NCBI GenBank assembly: GCA_964446955.1
Contig: CAYUQJ010000001.1
Location: forward strand, 1,178,001-1,242,000
Direction: 5' to 3'
Source: Leptolinea sp964446955
Lineage (GTDB): Bacteria > Chloroflexota > Anaerolineae > Anaerolineales > Anaerolineaceae
DNA length: 64,000 nt
Shown here: one piece after another, positions 27,411 to 37,134 of the stretch
Layout of the letters: each line of letters begins with the position of its first letter
Numbering within the stretch: position 1 is the first letter of the stretch
Notes under the pieces: generated by a model
The model's database searches: none
What the model was told of the DNA's origin: nothing
The model's input: the letters and a program-made list of their open reading frames with translations, nothing else
Made by a program: the position numbers and the translations under genes

Positions 27411-28618
27411 TCGACTTCAAAGAAAAAACTATAAGAGATGTTTGCCCAGAATACATAGACAAACAAAAGCGGGGGTAAAACAGAAATCAAATCACGGTTC
27501 GACCACAGGGCCCGGAAACTTTTTGTCCCGGTAATTACAAAAAATACCAGAAACAGGAAAAATCCAATGATTCCCGTATTAAGGAGGATATCCAGGTATC
27601 CGTTATCCCCAAAATAGATCATGTATCCCCATCCGTGTCTTTCTGTTAAAGCTATTCTGAATGACTCCTGGTTCCAGAGCGCGCCGAATCCATAACCAAG
27701 GAATGGTCTCTCCATCCATACCCTGGAAATCAAATCAGCCCATAATGGGGTACGCCCCGTCATGGTCGTGTTTCTTCCCAAAAGGCCAAAAACAAATTCC
27801 AGGTTAAAGAGAGCAATAATCAATCCCCCACCGAAAAGTACCAATAACCAGGCATAATGCCTTTTTGATAATTGCTCCTGGTATTTTAACCAAATAAATA
27901 AAAGCGCCAATAAACCGTTAAGAATAATAAATACCAAAACACCAGTAGCTGACCTGCTTCCCCAGACAAGAATCGCAGAAATCAGGAAGAAAGCCAGCCA
28001 TAGAAATGCCAACCATTTCTTGTGGAAATCCAACGCTAGCTTAAGAAGAAAAAGAGAGCTGAATAACGCCATTAGACTTCCAAAATGATTGCGATGCCAG
28101 AAAATCCCCCGCCAGGCTCCCAGGAAAACACGATTGTTCAATTTTGCCAGATTCGGGTCAAACATGATCAAGAGACTACTGGTAACCACCGAAAACAAAG
28201 CATAGATCAATAGAATAGTAAGGGTATTTTTAAGTTTGAATCGAACTGCTATATAAATAGCAAAGATTGTGGCAAAAACCATCTGGATCAACTCGTAGAT
28301 GGTTGCGAGTTGATATGTACTCCATATGATGGTAAAAAAACAAAAACCAATAAAGGGAGCCAGATCCTTCATTTTTCGCAGGGTATATTTGATTTCACCA
28401 CCAAGGGATAACGCTCTAATTTGAAGTATAAGAAGGGGGAGTAAGCAAAGACTGACTCCGGCAAAAAGCCAGGGTGCTTCTGTCTTATCCGAAAAATCGG
28501 GAAACTGCCAGATGAAGGCAAAAGCTGTAATGTTTGTAAATAGGTAGGTGAAGAAGATTATGAAGTAATCAAATAAGGATGTTATTTTTTTCAAAAAACC
28601 TTCAAGGTTGTTTTTCAT
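27308..28618 (-). CDS. O-antigen ligase/polymerase-like membrane protein (second copy in the window)
   Basis: 436 residues with ten or more hydrophobic helices. The large loop contains 'GRTPLWADLISRVWMERPFL' then 'GYGFGALWNQ', the R/G-x-G signature of the Wzy/WaaL superfamily. It follows the sugar-1-phosphate transferase gene by 6 bases on the minus strand, so it is the last gene of the 41-27 kb polysaccharide unit. It differs from the protein at 21195-22676, so the region encodes two polymerase or ligase candidates. The C-terminal 34 codons overlap the end of the plus-strand GT87-like gene. Confidence 0.82.
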   Translation of the reverse strand: MKNNLEGFLKKITSLFDYFIIFFTYLFTNITAFAFIWQFPDFSDKTEAPWLFAGVSLCLLPLLILQIRALSLGGEIKYTLRKMKDLAPFIGFCFFTIIWSTYQLATIYELIQMVFATIFAIYIAVRFKLKNTLTILLIYALFSVVTSSLLIMFDPNLAKLNNRVFLGAWRGIFWHRNHFGSLMALFSSLFLLKLALDFHKKWLAFLWLAFFLISAILVWGSRSATGVLVFIILNGLLALLFIWLKYQEQLSKRHYAWLLVLFGGGLIIALFNLEFVFGLLGRNTTMTGRTPLWADLISRVWMERPFLGYGFGALWNQESFRIALTERHGWGYMIYFGDNGYLDILLNTGIIGFFLFLVFFVITGTKSFRALWSNRDLISVLPPLLFVYVFWANISYSFFFEVDQFVWMLLVLSSVLSTQVLEPANKLPSKVNSPQP

Positions 28619-28624
28619 GCGTCC

Positions 28625-30028
28625 TTAATATGACCCCTTTCCTACAAGCACCACCCAGACAGTCCGGACAAGGATCTGGATATCAAGCCAGATGGAGTAA
28701 TTCTGGATGTAATAAAGATCATCTTCTGTGTGCAGGTGCATGGGCTTATCACTGCGTCCGGTGATCTGCCACCAACCGGTCAAGCCGGGTGGCACGGCGA
28801 ATCGCTTGCGTTGCCAGGGCTGGTATTTTTCCACCAGCCAGGGCATTTCCGGCCGCGGCCCGACCAGGCTCATACTGCCGGCCAGAATATTGAAGATCTG
28901 CGGCAGCTCGTCCAGGCTGAATCGCCGCAGGAAACGGCCGACTCGTGTCACCCGGGGATCATTACGGGTCTTGTGGACCAGGTTACCATCATTATCAGTA
29001 TGCTCTACAGTGTCGCGCAATTCTTCGGCATTCTTGACCATGGTGCGGAATTTAAGCATATCAAACGGACGGGCATTCTCTCCCAGTCTTTTCTGTTTGA
29101 ATAAAACGGGAAACCCGTCATCCAACAGGATTGCAACGGAAATCAAGACCATCACCGGTAAGGCCAGTACCATCCCAACACAACAGATGATGAAATCAAA
29201 TATCCTTTTCACCAGCCGCTGGTAATCATCGATCGCTGAAGCCCTCAAATCGATCATCGGGATATCAGCAAAGCTCTCAATGGTTGTTTTATAGAGCGCC
29301 AGATCAAAAAAGCCCAGAGCCACCCATATCTGCACCGGGGCTTCATCCAGGCTTTGGACAATGGGACCCATATCTGTATAGGCGGAATAAGGCAACGCGA
29401 TAATCACATCACTGATCTGGAACTGCCTGACGATATCAAAGATATCCTTTTTGCCGCCCAGCATTTTCCCCTGTACGTCCAAACCATCATCCACAAAACC
29501 CACAAACGCAAGGTTCGGCGAGTTGGCAGCCGATAACTGGTTTTGAACACGCTGCCCTAATGTGCCGGCGCCGACGATCAGCACCCGGCGTTGTTGCGTC
29601 ATGGGGACTTTCTGTGTGCGGAAATAGATGCGCGCGATCAAGCGCCAGAGAATGATAAGGAAATACGTAAGGACAACAAAGATAAGGAATAACGCGCGGG
29701 AGACATCACGGAATGAAAAGTAAAGGATACCCGCGGAAGATATGGAGGCAATGATTGTGGCAATCGATATGCCGGCCATCTCATCGACAACCCGCAGGAA
29801 GCGCTTGCCATCATAAATGGAAAAGGAAATGAAGATCAGAACCCAGAGGATGGGGAATATGATGTAGAGGGGAGCCGGTGTAGCGATAGAGCTTTCAACG
29901 GGATCGAAGTACGAAAATTGGTTTAACCAAACGCGGATGATGGCGGATATTTTTAGGCATATCGCAACAATTATGCCATCCAGTAGCATGGAAAGAAGTG
30001 CAAAATTGAGGGAAAAACGTCGTAGCAT
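28625..30028 (-). CDS. Undecaprenyl-phosphate sugar-1-phosphate transferase (WbaP/WcaJ type)
   Basis: This enzyme class starts repeat-unit synthesis by moving a sugar-1-phosphate from a nucleotide sugar to undecaprenyl phosphate at the inner membrane face. N-terminal membrane helices (about 1-125) are followed by a Rossmann-like domain (VLIVGAGTLGQRV, about 148-160). The C-terminal catalytic domain, from about 268, carries 'KRIFDFIICCVGM', 'LFKQKRLGENARPFDMLKFR', 'DELPQIFNILAGSMSLVGPR' and 'PGLTGWWQITGR'. The length (467 aa) is normal. Its bases are visibly more GC-rich than the glycosyltransferase genes that follow from 30080 on. Confidence 0.93.
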   Translation of the reverse strand: MLRRFSLNFALLSMLLDGIIVAICLKISAIIRVWLNQFSYFDPVESSIATPAPLYIIFPILWVLIFISFSIYDGKRFLRVVDEMAGISIATIIASISSAGILYFSFRDVSRALFLIFVVLTYFLIILWRLIARIYFRTQKVPMTQQRRVLIVGAGTLGQRVQNQLSAANSPNLAFVGFVDDGLDVQGKMLGGKKDIFDIVRQFQISDVIIALPYSAYTDMGPIVQSLDEAPVQIWVALGFFDLALYKTTIESFADIPMIDLRASAIDDYQRLVKRIFDFIICCVGMVLALPVMVLISVAILLDDGFPVLFKQKRLGENARPFDMLKFRTMVKNAEELRDTVEHTDNDGNLVHKTRNDPRVTRVGRFLRRFSLDELPQIFNILAGSMSLVGPRPEMPWLVEKYQPWQRKRFAVPPGLTGWWQITGRSDKPMHLHTEDDLYYIQNYSIWLDIQILVRTVWVVLVGKGSY

Positions 30029-30079
30029 GCCTGGCTGCCTAATTATTCGGATATTTTACATGGTAGGGGAAAAAACATG

Positions 30080-30880
30080 TTAATCATTGTTTGATTCATA
30101 CACAGAAGACGTATATGGCAACGGTATCCTTAATATATGATGTTTAATAATACGCCAAAAGAATAGAGGGTTGCCAATCAGATACCTTTTCCATAAACGA
30201 CCTGGTTCAATAATGAGACGGCCTAACCATTCTAAACCATGATCTGTCATCCATTTGGGAGCACGCTTGATGGATTCTGATGCATAATCAAAATACGCGC
30301 CAACTGGGAATATTACCTTCACATTCAAATCTGAAAAATTCTCAGAAATCCATTTCTCTTGAAGTGGCATACCAAAACCGACAAGCAATATATCCGGTAC
30401 ATTGGTATTTATTTCTTCAATAACATCTTTATTTTCAAGGCTTTCATGCGATTTATCAAAAAAACCATGGTTTGTTCCAACTATTTTTATTCCCGGGTAT
30501 TTCTTTCTAAAAATATCTGCTACCTTTTCAATATTTTTCTGCTGTGTACCTAAAAAGAATAAAGAGAATCCATTATTTACGCATGTAATGGCTAATTGGT
30601 CAAACCAGTCTGGCGGTGTATAACGGAATAATGAGACATCGCGAATCAATTGAGTTGCCAGCTTTATTCCATATCCATCACAAAAGACAATATCCGAATG
30701 GTTCAAGAAACTTCGGAAATTTTCATTGGAATATGCCAGATTAGCAGCATGAATATTTATATTTGAAATGATGTTTTTTTTTCTTGATTGAATACTACTT
30801 GTCACAAATTTAATCAAATCCGGAAGAGGGATAATAGAGACTTTTATTCCAAGAATTGACGTATTTTTTGGCTCAATCAT
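30080..30880 (-). CDS. WecG/TagA/CpsF family glycosyltransferase (GT26)
   Basis: Family members add N-acetylmannosaminuronate or N-acetylmannosamine to polyprenyl-pyrophosphate-linked sugars at the cytosolic membrane face. Motifs: 'VFCDGYGIKLATQLI', the nucleotide-sugar pocket 'LGTQQKNIEKVADIF', 'PDILLVGFGMPLQEKWI' and 'APKWMTDHGLEWLGRL'. 266 residues is usual for the family. It would act just after the sugar-1-phosphate transferase encoded next to it. Confidence 0.88.
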   Translation of the reverse strand: MIEPKNTSILGIKVSIIPLPDLIKFVTSSIQSRKKNIISNINIHAANLAYSNENFRSFLNHSDIVFCDGYGIKLATQLIRDVSLFRYTPPDWFDQLAITCVNNGFSLFFLGTQQKNIEKVADIFRKKYPGIKIVGTNHGFFDKSHESLENKDVIEEINTNVPDILLVGFGMPLQEKWISENFSDLNVKVIFPVGAYFDYASESIKRAPKWMTDHGLEWLGRLIIEPGRLWKRYLIGNPLFFWRIIKHHILRIPLPYTSSVYESNND

Positions 30881-30888
30881 AAGAATAA

Positions 30889-32100
30889 CTAATACAATTT
30901 TTGGTAGTTTTTGGCAAAGCGGTCTATTGTATATTTTTTTGCTTCTTCAAAACAATTGACTTGCATCTTATCGATTAAGCTTTTTTTCCTATGAAAAACT
31001 TTTACAGCTTGCATCAAGTTTTCTTTTGACCCAGGTTCCACAAGAAAACCGGTTTCACCCTCTTTGACAATTTCAGGGAAAGCCCCCAGATTGCTGGCAA
31101 TCACAGGAATCCCATATGAATAGGCTTCAGCAATAACTATACCAAATGTCTCAGCAACAAGAGAAGGAGCAACAAGTACCTGAGTTTTTAAGAAAACTTC
31201 TTTTTTTTTCTCAAAATTTATAAGTCCTAAAAATTGGAGATTTTTTTCATCGCAATACTTCTCTCGCAGTATTGTTTCCAATTTTCCTGCCCCCGCAACC
31301 CGTAAGACTATATCCAAACCTTCGTTTCGCAGTTGCTTAATTGCCTCACAAAGGATAATAACTCCCTTTTCTTCCTCCATCCGTCCAATGTAAAGCAGAT
31401 TAAGGGTGTCGTTGTTTTGAATAAACCTTGGTTTCTCCTCTTTGTTTCTCACCAGACCGCTTTCAGATTGTCCATGCGTATTCGGAATGATTTCTATTCT
31501 AGCTTTTGGAAAAAAGCCCATTTGTTGATGAAATGACATTGAAAAAGAACTCGGAGATGTAGCCACATTAACTTGCTCGGATAGATTCCGTCTAATTAAC
31601 TGGTAAGGTTTCAAAAAGAAATGCTGTTCTTTAGCAAGCCTACCTACCCAACCCATGAATAGACCTTGAGGGCTTAGCAACTCAAAATCATGACATGTAT
31701 GAATAATCTTTTTTACACCAGCAGTATTTGCAGCACTCCAGATTGAGGGAGATAGCCCCCTTAACTTATGAGAATGAAAGATATCAGGTTTCTCTTCTAT
31801 ACAAATGTCTCTCACAATTCTATAAATCAGAGGATTCCAAATATCAACAACCTGCCAGATTATTCGTCTTGTTACACTTTGCACATCCTTATCACCAATC
31901 CAATAGAGATTCATCGCTGGGATTTTAATTTTTTTGTAATTATTACCGAATTCATTTTTGATCTCCCTACCATTCCAGGTAGATATCAATACAACTTCAA
32001 AGCCTTGATGAATTAGTGATTGAATCAAATTATTAACAACTATTGTTGCTCCTCCTCCACGTTCTATCTCATTCAAAAAAGATGCTATTAGTATTTTCAT
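30889..32100 (-). CDS. GT4-family glycosyltransferase
   Basis: Retaining GT-B fold enzyme of 403 residues. The N-terminal lobe has the Gly-rich loop 'ERGGGATIVVNNLI' (about 13-26). The C-terminal lobe has 'LLYIGRMEEEKGVIIL' and the donor-binding E-x7-E stretch 'AETFGIVIAEAYSYGIPVIA'. It lies 8 bases from the downstream WecG-like gene. Codon use is strongly AT-rich. Sugar and acceptor are unknown. Confidence 0.88.
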   Translation of the reverse strand: MKILIASFLNEIERGGGATIVVNNLIQSLIHQGFEVVLISTWNGREIKNEFGNNYKKIKIPAMNLYWIGDKDVQSVTRRIIWQVVDIWNPLIYRIVRDICIEEKPDIFHSHKLRGLSPSIWSAANTAGVKKIIHTCHDFELLSPQGLFMGWVGRLAKEQHFFLKPYQLIRRNLSEQVNVATSPSSFSMSFHQQMGFFPKARIEIIPNTHGQSESGLVRNKEEKPRFIQNNDTLNLLYIGRMEEEKGVIILCEAIKQLRNEGLDIVLRVAGAGKLETILREKYCDEKNLQFLGLINFEKKKEVFLKTQVLVAPSLVAETFGIVIAEAYSYGIPVIASNLGAFPEIVKEGETGFLVEPGSKENLMQAVKVFHRKKSLIDKMQVNCFEEAKKYTIDRFAKNYQKLY

Positions 32101-32134
32101 ATGTCTTCGTATCTATTTTCTGTGGAACTCATTA

Positions 32135-33079
32135 TTAATAGTAGCCCAAATCAGGTTTCTGATAAATCTTGTCACGTATTTGAATTATTTTTTTTACTAA
32201 TTTGGAAGGAGAAGATAATAAAATTCGGAATAGAAAAAACTTAATGTTTTTTCCTCTTTTGACTCCATATTCCCCAATAATCGAATTTGCTAAATTAAAC
32301 TGCCCTTCCCGAAGATAACAAAGGGCTAATCTTAAGTATTTGTTATAAAGTCCCTTATCTAAATAATTCTTATTGTTAAAAAATAGGTCTATATTTGACT
32401 GATAAGTTTTGGTTTTTATGTCCAATAACTCTTCTGCTGCTTTGACAAAATTCCTACTAATCTGTTTTTCACTAATTCGGTATATCCCTATTGGATTTTT
32501 CACAAAGTCGAATTGAATATCTTTCGCTAGTCGTAAAAGCAAGTCGTAATCCTGAACATTTCGCAGATTAGGATTAAATAAAAATTCGTGAGAAATCAAA
32601 ATTTCTCGTCTAATTATCACCGACAGCATAGGGATAAAATTCTGTTCAAATAATTCTGGAAGAATGTATCCTCGATGAGGTTTATATAAATCAAAATATG
32701 TTCTCTTATTTACCATACTCTTATGCATGAAGAAAACATTTCCAAAAACAACCCCTACTTCTGGATCCGAAAATAATGGGAGTTGACACTCAAGTTTATT
32801 TGACAACCATATATCATCCGCATCCAAAAAAGCAATAATCTCTCCTGTTGCATGCCTTATACCGTTGTTTCTTGCCGCTGATGCTCCTGAATTCTCCTGC
32901 TTTAGGTGTAGTATTTTACTTTCATAGGGTCCCAGGATTTCATCGAGATCATCTGTTGAACCATCGTCAACCACAATAATTTCATTAACCGGAATACTCT
33001 GTGAAAGGACTGAATCTAAAGCTTCCCTGATGGTACAGGAACTCTGGTAAACAGGTATGATCACAGAAACCGAAAGCAT
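32135..33079 (-). CDS. GT2-family glycosyltransferase
   Basis: Inverting GT-A enzyme of 314 residues. The N-terminal nucleotide-binding segment 'SVIIPVYQSSCTI' and 'VVDDGSTDDLDEIL' are followed by 'AFLDADDIWL', the D-x-D metal site (about 92-98). A catalytic-region aspartate is in 'NVQDYDLLLRLA'. The C-terminal third is Lys-rich and ends with a basic helix, suggesting membrane contact. Adjacent to GT4 genes on both sides. Confidence 0.87.
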   Translation of the reverse strand: MLSVSVIIPVYQSSCTIREALDSVLSQSIPVNEIIVVDDGSTDDLDEILGPYESKILHLKQENSGASAARNNGIRHATGEIIAFLDADDIWLSNKLECQLPLFSDPEVGVVFGNVFFMHKSMVNKRTYFDLYKPHRGYILPELFEQNFIPMLSVIIRREILISHEFLFNPNLRNVQDYDLLLRLAKDIQFDFVKNPIGIYRISEKQISRNFVKAAEELLDIKTKTYQSNIDLFFNNKNYLDKGLYNKYLRLALCYLREGQFNLANSIIGEYGVKRGKNIKFFLFRILLSSPSKLVKKIIQIRDKIYQKPDLGYY

Positions 33080-33082
33080 AAT

Positions 33083-34270
33083 TCAATGTCCCGATTTTAT
33101 TTGCCGTAAAATTTCCTCATACATCTCTATCACTTCAGACTGAATTTTCTCAAAGTCCAGCCGCTCATGAACAGTTTGTGCATTAATTTCGGCTGCCCGG
33201 TCCACTAGGAAGTCATCTGACAGAGCCCTTTGGATTGCCCTGGAGACTTCCTGTGGATCCTCGGGAGGAACAATATACCCGCTGATACCGCATTCAATCC
33301 ATTCATCTGCACAGGCTGTATAGGATTGAATAGGAAAAGCCCCCATAGCCATCGCTTCAAGCATCGATGTACTTATACCATCCGAAATACTCAGACCTAT
33401 ATAAATCCGGGCTTTTCCAAAAACATTCAGTATCTCATCATGCGAACCAAATGGAATAATATCAACTTTTATACCTGTATCCTGCTCGAATAATTGAGCT
33501 TCCATTTTTATAACATCACTGGCGGAAAAAACTGCTATTGAATAACCATCAAGGTCATCCTTGCACAACCTGAATGCCTGGAAGGCAACCAATGCCCGTC
33601 CAGCCCAGTGTTGATAACCTTTTAAAGTGATAATAGTCCTCTTCGATACCGGGTCGAGTTCTCGATGTTTTGCCAAATTATCTAGATGTAATCCCCCGGC
33701 ATTAGGCCAAATGGGCAGTACTTTCGCCTTCAACCCCATCTGGTAAGCCAGGGCAACATCACGTTGGCACTCACAGGAATAATAATCACAGGTTTCCAAA
33801 ATTTGTTTGATCTTATTCTTATGTTCATTTAAACGGCCGAAAAGGTATATGTCACTTCCCCAGTTTGTCGCAATCCAGGTTGGGAAGTCCACTTTTATTT
33901 GATTCCTGGCTCCTAAAGTCATATACCCGGCCAATTGCAATTCAAGAGAATGAACAATGTCAGGTTTTATCCACTTAATGGCATACTTCAATGCCACTTC
34001 TTTGTATTTGGAGGTTTCTAATCGGGTTATGCGATTCGCAATAAAATTCAATATAAAAAAAAGGAAAGGCCAGTGCAAGAATCGAATTGATCGATTCGGT
34101 TTTCCGGATTGAAAAAGTGAGGTTCCCAAATACGTTATATTTTTAAGCATCGGATTTATTTCCGAGATGTAAGTGGGGAAAAAATAAACCTCCCATCCCA
34201 AATCCGCAATTTGAGAAATCCATCTTGCAGAGTGTATGTTATCTGGCATTCCTACAAAGAGTATGCGCAT
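33083..34270 (-). CDS. GT4-type glycosyltransferase
   Basis: The ATG at 34270 has AGGTGA 6 bases upstream; an in-frame GTG 9 bases earlier overlaps that site. The N-terminal lobe begins RILFVGMPDNIHSARWISQI; the C-terminal lobe has 'TTLKGYQHWAGRALVAFQAF' (with the leading residues reading ITLKGYQ) and the donor-site stretch 'SDGISTSMLEAMAMGAFPIQ'. The second glutamate of the E-x7-E motif is not obvious, so activity is a little less certain. It ends 3 bases before the GT2 gene start. Confidence 0.82.
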   Translation of the reverse strand: MRILFVGMPDNIHSARWISQIADLGWEVYFFPTYISEINPMLKNITYLGTSLFQSGKPNRSIRFLHWPFLFFILNFIANRITRLETSKYKEVALKYAIKWIKPDIVHSLELQLAGYMTLGARNQIKVDFPTWIATNWGSDIYLFGRLNEHKNKIKQILETCDYYSCECQRDVALAYQMGLKAKVLPIWPNAGGLHLDNLAKHRELDPVSKRTIITLKGYQHWAGRALVAFQAFRLCKDDLDGYSIAVFSASDVIKMEAQLFEQDTGIKVDIIPFGSHDEILNVFGKARIYIGLSISDGISTSMLEAMAMGAFPIQSYTACADEWIECGISGYIVPPEDPQEVSRAIQRALSDDFLVDRAAEINAQTVHERLDFEKIQSEVIEMYEEILRQIKSGH

Positions 34271-34320
34271 TGTAATCACCTGGGAGAATAATAAAGAATC
34301 TGGCCTGATACGCCGTGTAC

Positions 34321-35244
34321 CTAGGGGGATTTATAGGGAAATCCCAATTTTCGACGGATTGGGTGAATAAAGGCATGCCTGAGAAACCGCCAAATCCATA
34401 AAGGATTATATCGAATTCCCTCCTGCAGATATTTCCAGGCTACATCAAATTCTTTTTGATGGATGCTGTGAGCGCATACACGAATTGTTTCCCGTGTTCT
34501 GAGTTCAATAAAACTCTTACTTAATATCTGAGGATATTTTTCCCTTGATTCTAGATAAGATTCCGAAAACAGCAGATGTTCATCAACAGCCTGGCGGAAT
34601 TTATCCCTTGAAAAATTATTAGTCAGCGAATCAGGGTGAAGCAAATAGTAATAAACCGGCGAATCGATAATTCCCAGTCTTTTATTCGCAAGGGTAAACC
34701 GCAGTAAAAATTCCCGGTCGCCAATGATTTTATATCGCGTTTCAAATGGAGCGATGGATTTAAAAACATCACGGGAAAAAAAGTAGGCATTGAAAATGGG
34801 CCGGTCAAGCAAAATATGCTCTATTTTATTTTCACCCATGCCAGGATGCAGTAATTCCAGGTTATTTGAAATATCGGAGAAATCCGAAACCATTCCCGCA
34901 AGACCTGCAATAGCATCTGTTTTTGTGGATGTAAATTTTTCCTCAATTTCAAAAAATACATCCTGGGCGTATTTATCATCTGAATTCAGAAACCCGATTA
35001 GGTCACCTGATGCGATTTGAAGACCTTTATTCAATGCATCATACATACCATTATCGGGTTCACTAATAACAGTCAGATGAGGAAAATTTCTTAGAATTTC
35101 CAGGGTTCCATCAGTTGAACCTCCATCTATTATGATGTGCTCATAATCAGGGTAGTTTTGATCGATTACACTCTGAATAGCGGTCCCTATCATTCCAGCA
35201 CGGTTATAAGATGGGGTAATGATACTAATCTTGGGTGGTCTCAT
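34321..35244 (-). CDS. GT2-family glycosyltransferase
   Basis: Start at the ATG giving RPPKISIITPSYNRA; a longer frame begins 30 bases upstream with hydrophobic residues not usual for the family. Family motifs are 'IIDGGSTDGTLEIL' and the D-x-D-like 'FLNSDDKYAQ' near residue 88, then 'YKIIGDREFLLRF' with the catalytic-region acidic residues. 307 residues. The closest relatives by pattern are WcaA/colanic-acid-type enzymes; the sugar is unknown. Confidence 0.85.
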   Translation of the reverse strand: MRPPKISIITPSYNRAGMIGTAIQSVIDQNYPDYEHIIIDGGSTDGTLEILRNFPHLTVISEPDNGMYDALNKGLQIASGDLIGFLNSDDKYAQDVFFEIEEKFTSTKTDAIAGLAGMVSDFSDISNNLELLHPGMGENKIEHILLDRPIFNAYFFSRDVFKSIAPFETRYKIIGDREFLLRFTLANKRLGIIDSPVYYYLLHPDSLTNNFSRDKFRQAVDEHLLFSESYLESREKYPQILSKSFIELRTRETIRVCAHSIHQKEFDVAWKYLQEGIRYNPLWIWRFLRHAFIHPIRRKLGFPYKSP

Positions 35245-35382
35245 AGATAAATTGTAGTATATAAACACAACCACTATATAGTCTTTTTATTCGATAGATA
35301 ATTAGACTGGATAGTAATATTTGTCTTCTAAATTTTCATCTCATCGACTTCGAATAATTACGATCTTTTTTTGAATTGGTTA

Positions 35383-36192
35383 TTAAAACAAATCAATGTA
35401 ATTTACACGGGGAAAAACTTCCAAATTCCCACCAATGGTTGCATTCATAATATTTATTCCATGCTTATCACAAATACTTTTTGCTTGCTCATAATGGAAG
35501 ATCATACGGTCAACATGAGGTTCATGCCATTTTTTGTTTTTCCCAAAGTATGATGTTGAAAAATGGTTTGGATCATCTTCTGTTGAGATTAGATTGCCGG
35601 CATTGACATCTTCAATTTGAACAGTTTTAGGAATTTGATAATTTGTATCACATCCAATTAAATAGATCGGATTGAACCCCATAAAGACAGCCAACTGCAT
35701 CATCGTGATTGTTACAGTTCTCACAGAAACCACACTTTTTACTGGATTGAGGCTAAACATTCCATCAGGTAGATATTCTTCATTCATATCTATTTGAGTA
35801 AACCAATAAACATTTTTTCGAGAGCTTAAAATATCTTCATAATGAAACTCTACCGGGTAGAAAAATAACGAATCGGGTAAATCTTTGCTTAATTGATTAA
35901 TTTCTCTCATATTGTCAGGAACAACAAGAGTATCAACTGCTGTATAAAACCTGGGCCGCCATCTTATTCTGTCGAACAGTAAGTAACAACGATTTGATCC
36001 CCAGACTAACTCATTTTCTAATAAATCGAGATCCAAATTATTGAGACTGGGACCATTGCCCATTAAGAAACAACGTTGTCCTCTGTACATTTCACGAAAT
36101 GCTTCCAATCGGCTGGTCATTTCAACGACATTCTGATCGAATATATTGTCTATATAATAATTAAAACGGCGTCGAAGTTTCTTTAGAAGCAT
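35383..36192 (-). CDS. DUF115 family protein (MptE-like / motility-accessory-factor-like)
   Basis: The core begins 'MYRGQRCFLMGNGPSLNNLD', the Gly-rich DUF115 motif, followed by 'VWGSNRCYLLFDRIRWRPRF' and 'YLIGCDTNYQ'. The domain is shared with archaeal 6-hydroxymethylpterin pyrophosphokinase and with Maf-type proteins that add nonulosonic acids to flagellins. In glycan clusters a glycosyltransferase-like role is likely; that is inferred. The ATG at 36192 is chosen, but the frame extends to a TTG at 36249 and neither has a ribosome site. The bases are AT-rich. Confidence 0.78.
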   Translation of the reverse strand: MLLKKLRRRFNYYIDNIFDQNVVEMTSRLEAFREMYRGQRCFLMGNGPSLNNLDLDLLENELVWGSNRCYLLFDRIRWRPRFYTAVDTLVVPDNMREINQLSKDLPDSLFFYPVEFHYEDILSSRKNVYWFTQIDMNEEYLPDGMFSLNPVKSVVSVRTVTITMMQLAVFMGFNPIYLIGCDTNYQIPKTVQIEDVNAGNLISTEDDPNHFSTSYFGKNKKWHEPHVDRMIFHYEQAKSICDKHGINIMNATIGGNLEVFPRVNYIDLF

Positions 36193-36285
36193 TTTTAAGT
36201 AGTCTCGTTTGCTATTATTCAGATCATTAATTATCAATTTACCTACCAAAATTGAGCCGGAACGAACTCTATTGCACGAAAAAAA

Positions 36286-37134
36286 TCAATTCTTTACCCA
36301 AATTCCGCATGCAATACCATCAGCATGCCCATAATGAGTCGCTGAAGAGCTTTCTATTGATAGCCGTCTCCATGTAACCAGTCCAAAGTGTTCAGGATAA
36401 CTTGACTCCGGTATCGGATAAAGCACTTCATCTTTTTTGCCCCTCAACAAGTCCTGGAATCGTTGCCAAATACTTCTCTTTTTCATGTACTCGATATATC
36501 TATTTTTATACTTACTATACTGGTATTCATAATAATCCATTGACTGGTTAAAGGCAATTTTGTTGAACCTCTGAATTGTGTCTTTGGTGTAAATACGAGC
36601 AGTTTGGTCTTCCAAAGCCTCCCCAGAATTTCCAAACGGAACTGTCATTACCAATACTCCACCGGGTTTCAGAACACGAATTAATTCTTCAAATGCTTTG
36701 AGATCACCATTTTCATCATATTCAGGATTGTCTTCAGAAACAATTTGAGGTTCCATCATTCCAATATGTTCTATTACAGATATGGCAAAGACTTTATCAA
36801 ACATATTTGATTCAAGAGGTATATCTCTTATATCCGCTTTATGAAATTTGATATTGACAAAATCTATCTTCGGTCGGTCATAATCAACTGCATGGACCTC
36901 AATAGGCAATGACTCAAGCCATTTAATCCAAATTAAATCTGAGTTAACTGTGCCTACATCAAGGATCTTTTTACTATTTCCAATTTGCGCGGCTGCATAT
37001 GGATATTCGATGCAGCGGCTATGAAGCTTATCCCAGGATCGATGAAATACAAAATTCGGACGTATTGCTCCCTCTAGATCCGTTTCAAATATTGGAATAG
37101 TGATTTTATTAAAATCATCCAAGAGAGACCTCAT
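36286..37134 (-). CDS. SAM-dependent methyltransferase (class I)
   Basis: The SAM-binding motif is 'KKILDVGTVNSDLIW' (about 54-68), with the acidic post-motif residue in 'VHAVDYDRPK', motif II in 'FDKVFAISVIEHIGM', and 'ELIRVLKPGGVLVMTVPF' after it. 282 residues. The start overlaps the end of the Wzt-like gene by 20 bases, so the two are probably coupled. In Wzm/Wzt systems a methyltransferase can cap the chain end and so fix its length; that role is inferred from position. Confidence 0.85.
   Translation of the reverse strand: MRSLLDDFNKITIPIFETDLEGAIRPNFVFHRSWDKLHSRCIEYPYAAAQIGNSKKILDVGTVNSDLIWIKWLESLPIEVHAVDYDRPKIDFVNIKFHKADIRDIPLESNMFDKVFAISVIEHIGMMEPQIVSEDNPEYDENGDLKAFEELIRVLKPGGVLVMTVPFGNSGEALEDQTARIYTKDTIQRFNKIAFNQSMDYYEYQYSKYKNRYIEYMKKRSIWQRFQDLLRGKKDEVLYPIPESSYPEHFGLVTWRRLSIESSSATHYGHADGIACGIWVKN

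Noticed and set aside
28728..29225. 165-codon plus-strand frame
   Set aside because: It is antisense to the clear catalytic domain of the sugar-1-phosphate transferase.
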